NCBI GenBank assembly: GCA_009786535.1
Contig: WQRX01000007.1
Coordinates: 43,875-107,874, forward strand
Length of the DNA: 64,000 nt
Direction of reading: 5' to 3'
Origin: Defluviitaleaceae bacterium
Lineage (GTDB): Bacteria > Bacillota > Clostridia > Lachnospirales > WQUN01
Positions within the stretch are counted from its first letter, which is position 1. Every line of letters begins with the position of its first letter. Shown here in pieces: positions 7,595 to 15,183 of this stretch. Below the pieces are notes generated by a model. That model saw nothing but the letters and a program-made list of their open reading frames with translations, did no database searches and was not told where the DNA came from. The translations under genes and the position numbers were made by a program.

Positions 7595-7933
7595 ATGGCA
7601 TCCAAAAAACTGGTACTACGTAAAGAAATGGGCAAGCGGGTACGCAACCTGCGCAAATCCGGCGGCATCACTATTGATGTACTTGCCGACAAGCTGGGCA
7701 TCACACAAAGCCACCTCGGGTTAATTGAGCGTGGCGAACGAGGCATTACGGTAGAGCGTTTGGTCGTATTTTGCGACTATTTCAAGTGCAGTGCCGACTA
7801 TATGCTAACAGGTAAGGACAGCGGCGCAAGCACAAAAAAACAAAGCAACAGCAAAATTGCAAATGCTATTGATTTGTTATTAAGCGATGATGAAAAACAA
7901 AAGCTGTACGATTTTGTTAACGCGATAAAATAA
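7595..7933 (+). CDS. XRE-family HTH transcriptional regulator
   Basis: A 112-residue cytoplasmic protein. An N-terminal HTH_XRE domain (about residues 10-68) contains ITIDVLADKLGITQSHLGLIERGERGITVERLVVFC, a clear Cro/C1 helix-turn-helix. The C-terminal tail ends LLSDDEKQKLYDFVNAIK, as in many SinR/phage-type regulators. The start at 7595 is preferred over 7589 because GAGG (7584-7587) is then 7 nt away. A TATAAT lies at 7556-7561. No partner gene is obvious. The setting, small and possibly element-derived genes, suggests a leftover regulator, but this is inference. Confidence 0.8.
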   Translation: MASKKLVLRKEMGKRVRNLRKSGGITIDVLADKLGITQSHLGLIERGERGITVERLVVFCDYFKCSADYMLTGKDSGASTKKQSNSKIANAIDLLLSDDEKQKLYDFVNAIK

Positions 7934-8293
7934 TCATCGCGCGTCGCCCTTGGGTTTGCTTACCATGGCTATCAAATAGCCAACCACTACCGCAACGGTG
8001 ACACCACCTGCCATTGCGGTAAAGCCGCCCGTCACCACTCCAAGCAGTCCGCGTTCGTTGACTGCTTTTTTTGTGCCTTGTGCGAGGACGTGACCAAACC
8101 CCGGCAACGGCACAAGCGCGCCGGCGCCTGCGAAGTCAACAATGTGCTGATACACCCCTATTCCGCTCAAAAAACACCCCGCCACCACAAAGATTACTAA
8201 AATGCGTGCCGGGGTTAATTTTGTTAGGTCAATGAGCAACTGCCCGATTACACAAATTAACCCGCCGATAATAAATGCCCAAAATAATGTCAT
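7934..8293 (-). CDS. spoVAE: Stage V sporulation protein AE (SpoVAE/SpoVAEb)
   Basis: A 119-residue membrane protein with three to four TM helices. The pattern FWAFIIGGLICVIGQLLIDLTKLTPAR and the glycine-rich middle (FAGAGALVPLPGFGHVLAQG) are typical of SpoVAEb. It belongs to the membrane channel that moves dipicolinate-calcium into the forespore and releases it at germination. It is the last gene of the spoVA operon here and ends next to the XRE gene. SpoVAC (9318-9755) shows the related motif SFAGAGSVVPITGFANAI, as expected for this pair. RBS AAAGGAG. Confidence 0.93.
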   Translation of the reverse strand: MTLFWAFIIGGLICVIGQLLIDLTKLTPARILVIFVVAGCFLSGIGVYQHIVDFAGAGALVPLPGFGHVLAQGTKKAVNERGLLGVVTGGFTAMAGGVTVAVVVGYLIAMVSKPKGDAR

Positions 8294-8305
8294 AACAATT
8301 CTCCT

Positions 8306-9313
8306 TTATACCTCAACTGCTACGGCGTGTGCGATGGCGGGCATGGATTCGCCCTGCTGTAAGGTCGCCACGCTGTGCAGCGCACCCGTTGGAATAAAGA
8401 GCAGGCGCTTTATCGCGCCGCTGCGCAGTTCTTCCAGCAAATGCGCTGCAAAAACGCTTGCCGCGCAACCGCAGCCGCTTCCGCCTGCGTGTACGTCCTG
8501 CGCTTCGCAGTCGTACATGAGCAGCCCGCAGTCGTTGTGCCGGTCGTGAATGGAGAATTTTTCTTCATCCATTAGGGTGTGCAGTAGAGTTGTGCCGATT
8601 TTTCCTAAATCGCCTGTGATGATTGCATCGTAATAACCGGGCGTGCGTTGCATGTCCTTAAAATGGGCGGCTAAAACGGCGGCGGCGGCGGGCGCCATAG
8701 CCGCGCCCATATTGTTTGCGTCGGTTATGCCCATATCGGTAATTGCGCCTGTGGTTGCGGCGGTGACATACGGTCCATTTCCCTCTGCGCTAAGCACAAC
8801 CGCGCCGCTGCCCGTCACCGTCCAGCCCGCAGTGGGGGCGCGTTGCGTACCTAATTCCAGCGGAAGACGGAAGGTTTTTTCCGCGCTGCAATAATGGCTG
8901 GAAGCGTTGACTGCAACGTGGTTGGCAAAGCCGCCGTCCAAGAGCATTGCGCCCAGCGCCATGCCCTCGCCAATGGCGGAACATGCACCAAACAACCCAA
9001 AAAACGGACGCCCAAACGAGCGCATCCCAAAGGTAGAACCCGCAATTTGATTTAACAAATCCCCTGCAAACATGTAGCGAATTTCTTCTATAGGAATGCC
9101 CGATTTTTTTACCGCCAAATGTACGGTTTGGCGGACCATTTCACTTTCGGCTTTTTCCCAGCTATCCATGCCAAAATGCACGTCGGGGGAAATAAAGTCG
9201 AAGCAATTTCGCAGCGGTCCTTCGCCTTCCTTCGGACCAACAATGGCGGCGGCGGCAGTAATACTTGGCGGGCTTGCAAATTTCACCGTTTGGTTACCTA
9301 CATATTTTTTCAT
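8306..9313 (-). CDS. spoVAD: Stage V sporulation protein AD
   Basis: A 335-residue protein, close to the Bacillus length of 338, with the thiolase/ketoacyl-synthase-like fold of SpoVAD. It is known in the family to bind dipicolinic acid and act as the cytoplasmic plug of the SpoVA channel. Visible family features are the start (VKFASPPSITAAAAIVGPKEGEGPL), FDFISPDVHFGMDSWEKAE, LFGACSAIGEGMALGAMLLDGG and the C-terminal AGGSGCGCAASVFAAHLL. GAGGACATG provides the RBS. It lies 12 bp upstream of spoVAE and just after spoVAC. Confidence 0.95.
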   Translation of the reverse strand: MKKYVGNQTVKFASPPSITAAAAIVGPKEGEGPLRNCFDFISPDVHFGMDSWEKAESEMVRQTVHLAVKKSGIPIEEIRYMFAGDLLNQIAGSTFGMRSFGRPFFGLFGACSAIGEGMALGAMLLDGGFANHVAVNASSHYCSAEKTFRLPLELGTQRAPTAGWTVTGSGAVVLSAEGNGPYVTAATTGAITDMGITDANNMGAAMAPAAAAVLAAHFKDMQRTPGYYDAIITGDLGKIGTTLLHTLMDEEKFSIHDRHNDCGLLMYDCEAQDVHAGGSGCGCAASVFAAHLLEELRSGAIKRLLFIPTGALHSVATLQQGESMPAIAHAVAVEV

Positions 9314-9317
9314 GTCC

Positions 9318-9755
9318 TCACCTACCGCCTAAAAAATAATAAAATAGCCCCACAATTACAGACGCCATTGTGCCGTACACCAGCACAGGTCCTGCAACCA
9401 AGAACATTTTTGCGCCAACACCCATAACCAAGCCCTCTTTTTTAAACTCGATGGCGGGCGCGGTAATTGCATTTGCAAAACCCGTGATGGGCACAACTGA
9501 CCCTGCCCCCGCAAAGCTGCCCAGCTTGCTATACAAGCCAACGCCCGTAAACAACACGGCAATAACAATTAAAATCATTGCCGTTACCAGCGATGCATCG
9601 TCTTGCTGCATATTCGCCGCCAGCAGCGCGTTCTTGAATATTTGCCCCATTAGGCAAATTGTGCCGCCCACAAAAAATGCCCGAAGGCAATTGACTGCAA
9701 CGTTACTGCCGGGCGAAGATTCCTTCACCAATTTTGCATATTTTTGCTTATCCAT
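9318..9755 (-). CDS. spoVAC: Stage V sporulation protein AC
   Basis: A 145-residue inner forespore membrane protein (Bacillus SpoVAC is about 150). It has about four TM segments after the start MDKQKYAKLVKESSPGSNVAVN, and the family motif GSFAGAGSVVPITGFANAI. In Bacillus, SpoVAC behaves as a mechanosensitive channel for dipicolinate release. It lies 19 bp after spoVAB and 4 bp before spoVAD. RBS AGAGGGAA. Confidence 0.95.
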   Translation of the reverse strand: MDKQKYAKLVKESSPGSNVAVNCLRAFFVGGTICLMGQIFKNALLAANMQQDDASLVTAMILIVIAVLFTGVGLYSKLGSFAGAGSVVPITGFANAITAPAIEFKKEGLVMGVGAKMFLVAGPVLVYGTMASVIVGLFYYFLGGR

Positions 9756-9774
9756 AGTTCCCTCTTTTCTTCAG

Positions 9775-10215
9775 CTACATGCTTGCAGGGTCGTAGAAGC
9801 CCGGGATAAAAAAGTACAGCAATGCACCCATCAATTTCCCAAGCGCGATTGCCATTACGAGGAAAAACATACCCCGCTGCAACCGTGCACGCCGCGTGAG
9901 GATAGGTATAACGTCCAAAACCTCCGCCAGCGACATAGCAAGGCAACCATAGAAAATGCCCGTGGCAATACCAATAACGGGCATTAACCACAGACCCCAT
10001 GTCCACGATGGCGTAAAAAACCCCGTAATCGCGCCAAAAACGCCCCCAATTGCAATGGCGGATTCATACACTTTGATTTGCCGTGCGGTATGCGTTTTTT
10101 GTGCCAGCCGCGGCACAATGCCCACGATAGTAATAAACGCAAATACCGCACCCGAAATTAATACCCCCGACCCAAAGCCGATAATCACCGATAACGCGTG
10201 TCTTAGCGCATTCAT
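9775..10215 (-). CDS. spoVAB: Stage V sporulation protein AB
   Basis: A 146-residue membrane protein with about four or five TM helices (Bacillus SpoVAB 141). The pattern SVIIGFGSGVLISGAVFAFITIVGIVPRLAQKT and the later MSLAEVLDVIPILTRR fit the family. It is required with the rest of the operon for dipicolinate uptake; its exact role is unknown. Its start overlaps the spoVAA stop (ATGA). Confidence 0.88.
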   Translation of the reverse strand: MNALRHALSVIIGFGSGVLISGAVFAFITIVGIVPRLAQKTHTARQIKVYESAIAIGGVFGAITGFFTPSWTWGLWLMPVIGIATGIFYGCLAMSLAEVLDVIPILTRRARLQRGMFFLVMAIALGKLMGALLYFFIPGFYDPASM

Positions 10216-10847
10216 TTTATCCCCTGCTTTTCGTTGTGCTCGCGAATGCTCATCAAATCAACCATGGTTTCGGTAACATGATTTTCGTATTGCTCCATTT
10301 CCACTTCTATTGGCGTGGGGTCGTCGGTCACTTTCTTCCCAAGAAAATGATTGTAAAACGCTATAATGCCCACCGCAAGCCCAATGGAATACGGAATGGT
10401 AATAATGCGCGGATTGGTCTGCACCTCGCCGTAAAAAAGCCGAAAATAATTTTCAAATATCCGCGGAAGCTGCGCATCGGAATGGAAGGACATAATCGCC
10501 GTAGACGAACCCACAAGCAGCACTACGGAAACAAAGGCAACCTTTAGCCATTTCCACCATGCATAATCGCGACTCTTGTGTGCCGCGTACTGTACCCATG
10601 TGTCCTGCTCGCCCACGTTGTTTACCGTATGCTCGGGGAATTTTTTCTTTATCACCTTAATAATATCCGTCACGCTTATGAGAAAATTTTTCTTCTTTTT
10701 CCCGTCGTCGGTAATTTTTTGCAGCTCCATTGCTTCTACTTTTTCCATCACGTCTTTGGTTGCAACTACGTCGGCTACGTCTTTTATCGTGATAGCGCGC
10801 CGTTCGCTAAGCGTGATTTTCTTTTTTGGCTTGATATAAATATCCAC
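10212..10847 (-). CDS. spoVAA: Stage V sporulation protein AA
   Basis: A 211-residue protein with a cytoplasmic N-terminal domain (IYIKPKKKITLSE, DVADVVA, a Lys-rich patch) and two C-terminal TM helices (about 118-136 and 166-188). This is the SpoVAA layout. The start is GTG at 10847, with GGAG 9 nt upstream; no ATG is available near it. It is the first recognised gene of the operon and overlaps spoVAB by 4 bases. Confidence 0.88.
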   Translation of the reverse strand: MDIYIKPKKKITLSERRAITIKDVADVVATKDVMEKVEAMELQKITDDGKKKKNFLISVTDIIKVIKKKFPEHTVNNVGEQDTWVQYAAHKSRDYAWWKWLKVAFVSVVLLVGSSTAIMSFHSDAQLPRIFENYFRLFYGEVQTNPRIITIPYSIGLAVGIIAFYNHFLGKKVTDDPTPIEVEMEQYENHVTETMVDLMSIREHNEKQGIK

Positions 10848-10859
10848 AGGGTTGCGCTC

Positions 10860-10982
10860 CTAAATAAATAATCCGCTAAATTCATGCGGCGGCGGCTCGT
10901 AAATGGCAACGAGCGTGAAAATAATCACCGCAACAATGACGAATGCTAGTATCACCCAAGAATATTTTTTCATGTATGCCAT
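10860..10982 (-). CDS. 40-residue single-pass membrane peptide at the head of spoVA
   Basis: An unlisted short ORF, MAYMKKYSWVILAFVIVAVI... ending PHEFSGLFI. It has a basic N-terminus, one TM helix (about residues 8-29) and a Pro-rich tail. It lies 12 bp upstream of spoVAA in the same direction, between the MFS gene and the operon. AAAGGAA lies 9 nt before the ATG at 10982; a second ATG 9 bases downstream is possible. The position suggests a forespore-expressed micropeptide acting with SpoVA, which is inference only. It could instead be chance coding. Confidence 0.5.
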   Translation of the reverse strand: MAYMKKYSWVILAFVIVAVIIFTLVAIYEPPPHEFSGLFI

Positions 10983-11006
10983 AAGGGATGTTCCTTTTTT
11001 TGGTAT

Positions 11007-11014
11007 TAGTATTG
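11007..11014 (-). promoter_or_regulatory. Possible forespore sigma-factor -10 box before spoVA
   Basis: On the minus strand this reads CAATACTA, close to the CATACTA-type -10 of sigma-G/sigma-F promoters. It lies 25 nt before the small ORF that heads the spoVA operon. No convincing -35 is seen at the right distance, so the call is weak. spoVA is a known sigma-G operon in Bacillus. Confidence 0.25.
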
Positions 11015-11022
11015 CCGTGATT

Positions 11023-12201
11023 TTAATCCTTCAACCGCTTCCGCGCCCTTTCCAAAACCTCATTGCACAGCGCCACCAGCACAATAAAACCAATGCCAAT
11101 GGGAAATAATGCCTCCAGCGTAATATACTCCAGCACCAGACTTGTGGCGAAGAACAACACCGCTATGCCCGCGCCGAAGGCGGCAAGTTCATACCCTACC
11201 AGCTTTGACAAAATACGCGGGGAAAAACGGTTGGAAGTATCACTTACCAAAGTGGGTAACAGCGGCGCAAGCCCAAAGCCCGTTAGCGCCATGCCCACAA
11301 TATTGCCGGTGAAGTACAGCACCCCTATTCCCGCAATGGCAATGGCAATGCCGATGCGGATAATCGGCACTTCCCGCAGGCGCTTGGCGCTCCAGCCAAA
11401 GAACATGCGCCCCGCCGTCATGGAAATATAGTACACGGCGGAGAAAAAGCCCGCCATCTCGTAGCTTAGTCCGCGGTCAATTAATACCATACCTGTGAAG
11501 AAAACCAACGTATAATCCGTACCGCCAAGGAAAAAGAAAGTGAAAATTTCCACGGCTTGGTGCCATTTTTTTTCTAAATACGGGCGGGCTTCATCGGCTT
11601 TGTTTGGGTCTTCCTGTGAGATATTTTCTTCCTCGTTTATCCAAATTTTCTTGTACATACTCATCAGCAAAATAATGGCGACTACACCAAGGATGCCCGT
11701 AATGACAAAATACCCCGCACGCCAGCTAAGCAACGCCATCATCTGGGACATAATCAGCGGCGTAACCGACGCGCCTCCGCCCCAGAAGCAATGCATCCAG
11801 TTGTTATGGCGCGCGGTAAAATGCTTTGCCATATAAGAATTCATGCTGGACGCCATCGCCCCCGTGCCAAAGCCGTACAGCGTTATACCGCCAAGCACCG
11901 AGAAGAAATTCTGCGAAAGTGCAAGCCAAACAAAGCCCGCCCCCATAATAATTAGCCCCCAAAAATAAATCGTTTGCAGGCGCATAAATCGGTTAAAGCG
12001 CGAAAGCAGCACCCCCGCCAGCGTATACGTAACCGAATACCCTACCAAAATATACCCCGAATGCACCACAGACAGGGAAAAATCCTCGTAAATCCCCAGC
12101 CACGATATGGTAAACGCCCCGTCGGGAAAGCCTACAACGAAATAGCTTAACAAGATAACGGGCAGCAGCCATACACTCTTTTTTACAACTGTTTTTGCCA
12201 T
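11023..12201 (-). CDS. MFS transporter, possibly sugar-related
   Basis: A 392-residue membrane protein with 12 predicted TM helices in two halves, separated by a charged loop around residues 190-215 (NEEENISQEDPNKADEARPYLEK). Loop 2-3 has the shortened LSRFNRFMRLQT motif in place of the classical G-x3-D-R. The start at 12201 has AAAGGGG upstream, and the 9-codon N-terminal extension of the longer ORF is rejected. It follows an RpiR/SIS-type regulator, whose family usually governs sugar-phosphate metabolism, so an amino-sugar or polyol substrate is plausible. The leader (12206-12260) can fold so that the RBS is paired. Confidence 0.8.
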   Translation of the reverse strand: MAKTVVKKSVWLLPVILLSYFVVGFPDGAFTISWLGIYEDFSLSVVHSGYILVGYSVTYTLAGVLLSRFNRFMRLQTIYFWGLIIMGAGFVWLALSQNFFSVLGGITLYGFGTGAMASSMNSYMAKHFTARHNNWMHCFWGGGASVTPLIMSQMMALLSWRAGYFVITGILGVVAIILLMSMYKKIWINEEENISQEDPNKADEARPYLEKKWHQAVEIFTFFFLGGTDYTLVFFTGMVLIDRGLSYEMAGFFSAVYYISMTAGRMFFGWSAKRLREVPIIRIGIAIAIAGIGVLYFTGNIVGMALTGFGLAPLLPTLVSDTSNRFSPRILSKLVGYELAAFGAGIAVLFFATSLVLEYITLEALFPIGIGFIVLVALCNEVLERARKRLKD

Positions 12202-12205
12202 AATA

Positions 12206-12260
12206 AAAACCCCTTTCGCCAAAAGCATACGAGATGCTTCCCTTTGTGGCTAGGGGTTTT
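12206..12260 (-). promoter_or_regulatory. Structured intercistronic leader before the MFS gene
   Basis: Bases 12206-12214 (AAAACCCCT) pair with 12252-12260 (AGGGGTTTT) in a 9-bp outer stem. Within it are a short GCC/GGC helix and an AAGCAT/ATGCTT hairpin. On the minus strand the closing arm contains the RBS (AAAGGGG) and runs into TTTTTATT before the ATG. It may act as a conditional terminator or translational switch between the RpiR regulator and the transporter. It matches no riboswitch class known to me. Confidence 0.5.
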
Positions 12261-12304
12261 GCGTTTTTTGTATCGGGGGTTCGCAATGGGGAACAAGTTA
12301 TATT

Positions 12305-13111
12305 TTAGGTAACATTGTTACATTTCCCTACTTCGGCTATCCCTTGCGAAGCCGCCATATATTCATACACCAGTAATTCCAGCACCATAAGCATAGGCAC
12401 GCTGGATGTTATATCCATGCTTGGCACGCGTATTTCGTCGGCAAAAATGTAGAAATTGGTGTCCGAAAGGCTTTCCAGCGGGTTATTATCCGCCCGAGTT
12501 ATGGACAGTAAATGTGGCTGCCCCGTTAGGAAAACTCGATGGATAAAATCCAGCAGCGCCCCGTCACGCCCTTTGTAGGAAAGGGCGATGAGCAAATCAC
12601 GGTTGCGTATGCGGTTGGCGAGGTTTTGCAGTTGGTACGCCGTTTCGGGGAAATAGGCGTGGAAGCCCAGCCCAATGAAAAGTCGTTCGCAATATTGCCC
12701 TATGGCGTGGGTATTATCGTCGGTTAAGATGTAAATGCTTGGCTTTTTCTTGAGTAGCGCTACCACCTCTTGCACCTGGGGTTGGGGCATTACGCGCACG
12801 GCTTCCATGGCGTTTTTTAGGTATTCCTCCGCGTAGGCGCGCCCCAAATTAACCCTTGGTACTTGCGTATTTAACGGGTTAAAGGCGGTTAGGCGAATGC
12901 ATTGTAAAAATTCTGCATACCCTACAAACCCCAATTTGCGCGTAAAGCGAAACACCGTTGTGGTGGATATAAAATGCGCCGCCGCAAACCGGCGTATGTT
13001 CATATCCTTTACGGTGTCCATGTTTTTTACTACATAATCGTAGAGCTGCTGCTCGGTTTGCGTTAAGCCACCCAGGTGGTACTGGGTTACTTGATAGAAG
13101 TCATTTGTCAT
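12305..13111 (-). CDS. RpiR/MurR-family transcriptional regulator with SIS domain
   Basis: A 268-residue protein. The N-terminal HTH_6 domain (residues 15-90; LTQTEQQLYDYVVKNMDTV, TTTVFRFTRKLGFVGYAEFLQCIRL) is followed by a SIS sugar-phosphate-binding domain (about 125-245; ILTDDNTHAIGQYCERLFIGLG, LIALSYKGRDGALLDFI). Such proteins bind phosphosugars and control their uptake or breakdown, here probably the MFS gene downstream (103 bp gap with a hairpin). No SD sequence precedes the ATG. A TGTTATACT extended -10 sits 6 bases before it, so the mRNA may be leaderless. Confidence 0.88.
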   Translation of the reverse strand: MTNDFYQVTQYHLGGLTQTEQQLYDYVVKNMDTVKDMNIRRFAAAHFISTTTVFRFTRKLGFVGYAEFLQCIRLTAFNPLNTQVPRVNLGRAYAEEYLKNAMEAVRVMPQPQVQEVVALLKKKPSIYILTDDNTHAIGQYCERLFIGLGFHAYFPETAYQLQNLANRIRNRDLLIALSYKGRDGALLDFIHRVFLTGQPHLLSITRADNNPLESLSDTNFYIFADEIRVPSMDITSSVPMLMVLELLVYEYMAASQGIAEVGKCNNVT

Positions 13112-13117
13112 AAAAAC

Positions 13118-13126
13118 AGTATAACA
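13118..13126 (-). promoter_or_regulatory. Extended -10 promoter of the RpiR-type gene
   Basis: On the minus strand TGTTATACT fits the extended -10 TGnTATAAT pattern. The ATG at 13111 is only 6 nt from its end, so transcription would begin at or next to the start codon. No good -35 is present, as is common with extended -10 promoters. Confidence 0.45.
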
Positions 13127-13139
13127 CGGAATTACCCCC

Positions 13140-13180
13140 TTGACACGCGTCCTTCATCATTGTATCATGTGCTTAATACA
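13140..13180 (+). promoter_or_regulatory. Promoter and palindromic operator of the GntR-ABC operon
   Basis: TTGACA (13140-13145), a 17-bp spacer and TATCAT (13163-13168) form a strong sigma-A promoter 27 bases before the RBS. An imperfect palindrome, TGTATCATGTGCTTAATACA (13161-13180), covers the -10 and start site. It is the likely site for autorepression by the GntR protein encoded next. The same motif recurs at 15190-15209 and 43889-43908. Confidence 0.7.
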
Positions 13181-13206
13181 ATCACACAACGCGAAAGGAG
13201 CGAGGT

Positions 13207-13596
13207 ATGAAAACCCAATTCGACAACAACCAGCCCATTTATCGGCAGCTTGTTGAATGGTTAAAGGGCTGTATCGCCAGCGGTGAGATGGCGTTGGGGC
13301 AAAAAGTACCCACCGTGCGGGAGTTGGCGGCGGCGTGTAAGGTAAACCCCAACACCATGCAACGTGCGCTGGCAAAAATGGAGGACATGGGCTACATGTA
13401 CAACGAGCGTACAGGGGGGCGGTTTGTCACCACAGATGAAAATATAGTCGCGCAGTTACGCAATGCGTTACCCGCCTCCCTAACGGCGCAATATGTCCGC
13501 GCTATGGAAGAAGCGGGGATACCCGCGGCAAGTATTCCAAGCTATGTAGAAAAATTCTTGCAAGAAGCACAAACAAAAAACGAAGGGAGCGAGTAA
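13207..13596 (+). CDS. GntR-family regulator, YtrA type
   Basis: A 129-residue protein: a GntR winged helix (about 8-76; PIYRQLVEWLKGCIASGEMALGQKVPTVRELAAACKVNPNTMQRALAKMEDMGYMYN) followed by a short helical tail instead of a ligand domain. This is the YtrA subfamily. YtrA-type regulators repress an ABC transporter operon in which they are the first gene. The next two genes are exactly such an ATPase and permease. RBS AAAGGAGCGAGG. The promoter and palindrome upstream (13140-13180) fit autoregulation. Confidence 0.92.
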   Translation: MKTQFDNNQPIYRQLVEWLKGCIASGEMALGQKVPTVRELAAACKVNPNTMQRALAKMEDMGYMYNERTGGRFVTTDENIVAQLRNALPASLTAQYVRAMEEAGIPAASIPSYVEKFLQEAQTKNEGSE

Positions 13597-13597
13597 A

Positions 13598-14314
13598 TTG
13601 CACAATGTATTAGAAATCACTAATCTACACAAAAAATACGGGCGTTCCCCCGCCGTAAACGGTGTAACCTTTTCCGTTAAGGCGGGCAGTATTGTGGGGT
13701 TGCTGGGGCCAAACGGCAGCGGCAAAACTACGCTTATTAAAACCATCATGGGGCTATTACCCAGCTATACGGGGGATATTTCCATTACAGGGGAAAACGG
13801 CGCAAAGCATAAGCCCGGCCCCGGGGCAAATGCGAGCATTTCCTATTTGCCCGATGTTTCCCACATACCTACCTGGTTTACGCCATTACAGGCGATGCAG
13901 TTTTTTGCTGATTTTTACGCCGATTTTGACCGCACCCGCGCAGAGGAAATGCTAACCGCCATGCATATTCCGCTACGCAAACGGCTTTCCGCCCTAAGCC
14001 GCGGTATGCAGGAAAAGGTGCAACTGGCGCTGGTGATGGCGCGCCGCGCAGGGCTGTATGTACTGGACGAACCCATCGGCGCGGTAGACCCTGCCAGCCG
14101 CGAGTATATTTTAAACACCATCATCACCCACCACGCCCCCGAAAGCGCAATTCTCCTCTCCTCCCACATTATTTCCGACATTGAACCCGTGCTGGATGTG
14201 GCAATTTTCCTACAAAATGGGAAAATTCATTTAATGGAGGAAGCCGACGCCCTGCGGGAAAGCCGTGGCATGTCACTAGACCAATTATTTAGGGAGGAAT
14301 TTCGCCATGCTTAA
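13598..14314 (+). CDS. ABC transporter ATP-binding protein
   Basis: A 238-residue ATPase. Walker A GPNGSGKTT (about 36-44), signature LSRGMQEKVQLAL, Walker B LYVLDEPIGAVDP and switch His in LLSSHII are all intact. The start is TTG at 13598, 1 base after the gntR stop, with GGGAGCG 7 nt upstream. It overlaps the permease gene by 8 bases. Like other YtrB/BcrA-type ATPases it probably powers export or membrane-stress defence with the ABC-2 permease. Substrate not known. Confidence 0.92.
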   Translation: MHNVLEITNLHKKYGRSPAVNGVTFSVKAGSIVGLLGPNGSGKTTLIKTIMGLLPSYTGDISITGENGAKHKPGPGANASISYLPDVSHIPTWFTPLQAMQFFADFYADFDRTRAEEMLTAMHIPLRKRLSALSRGMQEKVQLALVMARRAGLYVLDEPIGAVDPASREYILNTIITHHAPESAILLSSHIISDIEPVLDVAIFLQNGKIHLMEEADALRESRGMSLDQLFREEFRHA

Positions 14315-15167
14315 GAAACAATTAAAATATGACTTTTTATTCGGCGCACGCATCTTTTTGGGAATGGGCGGGGTGCTGATGGGTATTGGGGTTATTGGAT
14401 GGTTGTTGACGATAATCCTTAGCACACCCAACCAACCCGCAGGCAATGATGCCGCAAGCCTTGCTTTTGGCTTGGCACAGTTTTATTCCTTGGGAATCAC
14501 GGCGGCGGTGGTTGTTAGTGTGGTGCAGTTATTTCATATGTACAACCGCCAATGCTTTGGCGATTATGGGCATTTAATGCTTACGCTTCCCGTAGGGCGC
14601 GGTACGTTGTTGGTGAGCAAATATATTGTTGCTTTTTTCTGGGTAGTGTTTATGTTTGCGACAATGGTGCTGTCGATGTATATAATGACTAATAATTTAC
14701 CCCATAGCGAGTTTAATTTTATGACGCTTCCCGATGGGACGCAACCCGTTGGGTTGGGTTTAATCGGTCCTATTGCATTGCTTACTTCCACTTTATTTGC
14801 GGGTATTACCATCACTTTTTTACTAAGTACATTAATGAATAGCACTATTGGCGGTTGGCGTATACACAAGAGCATTGCATTGGTGATATGGGCGGCGGTT
14901 GTTTCGGGGTTTATTATAATGGCGGTACAATTTAATGGTCGTTATAGGGTGTGGGCTACGCGTGAGGTTACACATGAGTTTACGATTGACGGTTCAACAC
15001 GTATCGGTTTCCATAATTTTTTAGACTATATCGTTGGCTGGGATGTTGGGCGCATTCCGCTGGGCAACGCATTTATTGATATATTCTATGTAGGCGCAAT
15101 GCTGGCGTTTAGCCTGATTATAGCGGGTATTACCTATTGGTTGCTGCGGAGTAAGGTGTCGGTGTAA
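14307..15167 (+). CDS. ABC-2 type permease of the GntR-controlled exporter
   Basis: A 286-residue membrane protein with six predicted TM helices: about 15-37, 58-80, 103-125, 150-175, 188-210 and 255-277. It has the N-terminal cytoplasmic LKKQLKYDFLFGAR typical of ABC-2 permeases beside YtrA-type regulators. One extracytoplasmic loop lies between TM5 and TM6. It is the third gene of the operon, followed by a strong terminator (15184-15220). In known systems of this kind the operon answers cell-wall antibiotics; for this one the inducer is unknown. Confidence 0.82.
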   Translation: MLKKQLKYDFLFGARIFLGMGGVLMGIGVIGWLLTIILSTPNQPAGNDAASLAFGLAQFYSLGITAAVVVSVVQLFHMYNRQCFGDYGHLMLTLPVGRGTLLVSKYIVAFFWVVFMFATMVLSMYIMTNNLPHSEFNFMTLPDGTQPVGLGLIGPIALLTSTLFAGITITFLLSTLMNSTIGGWRIHKSIALVIWAAVVSGFIIMAVQFNGRYRVWATREVTHEFTIDGSTRIGFHNFLDYIVGWDVGRIPLGNAFIDIFYVGAMLAFSLIIAGITYWLLRSKVSV

Positions 15168-15183
15168 ATCGTTGCAAAAAAAT

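Noticed and set aside
9370..9987. A 205-codon plus-strand frame opposite spoVAC/spoVAB
   Set aside because: Opposite two certain sporulation genes, with no RBS and no domain.
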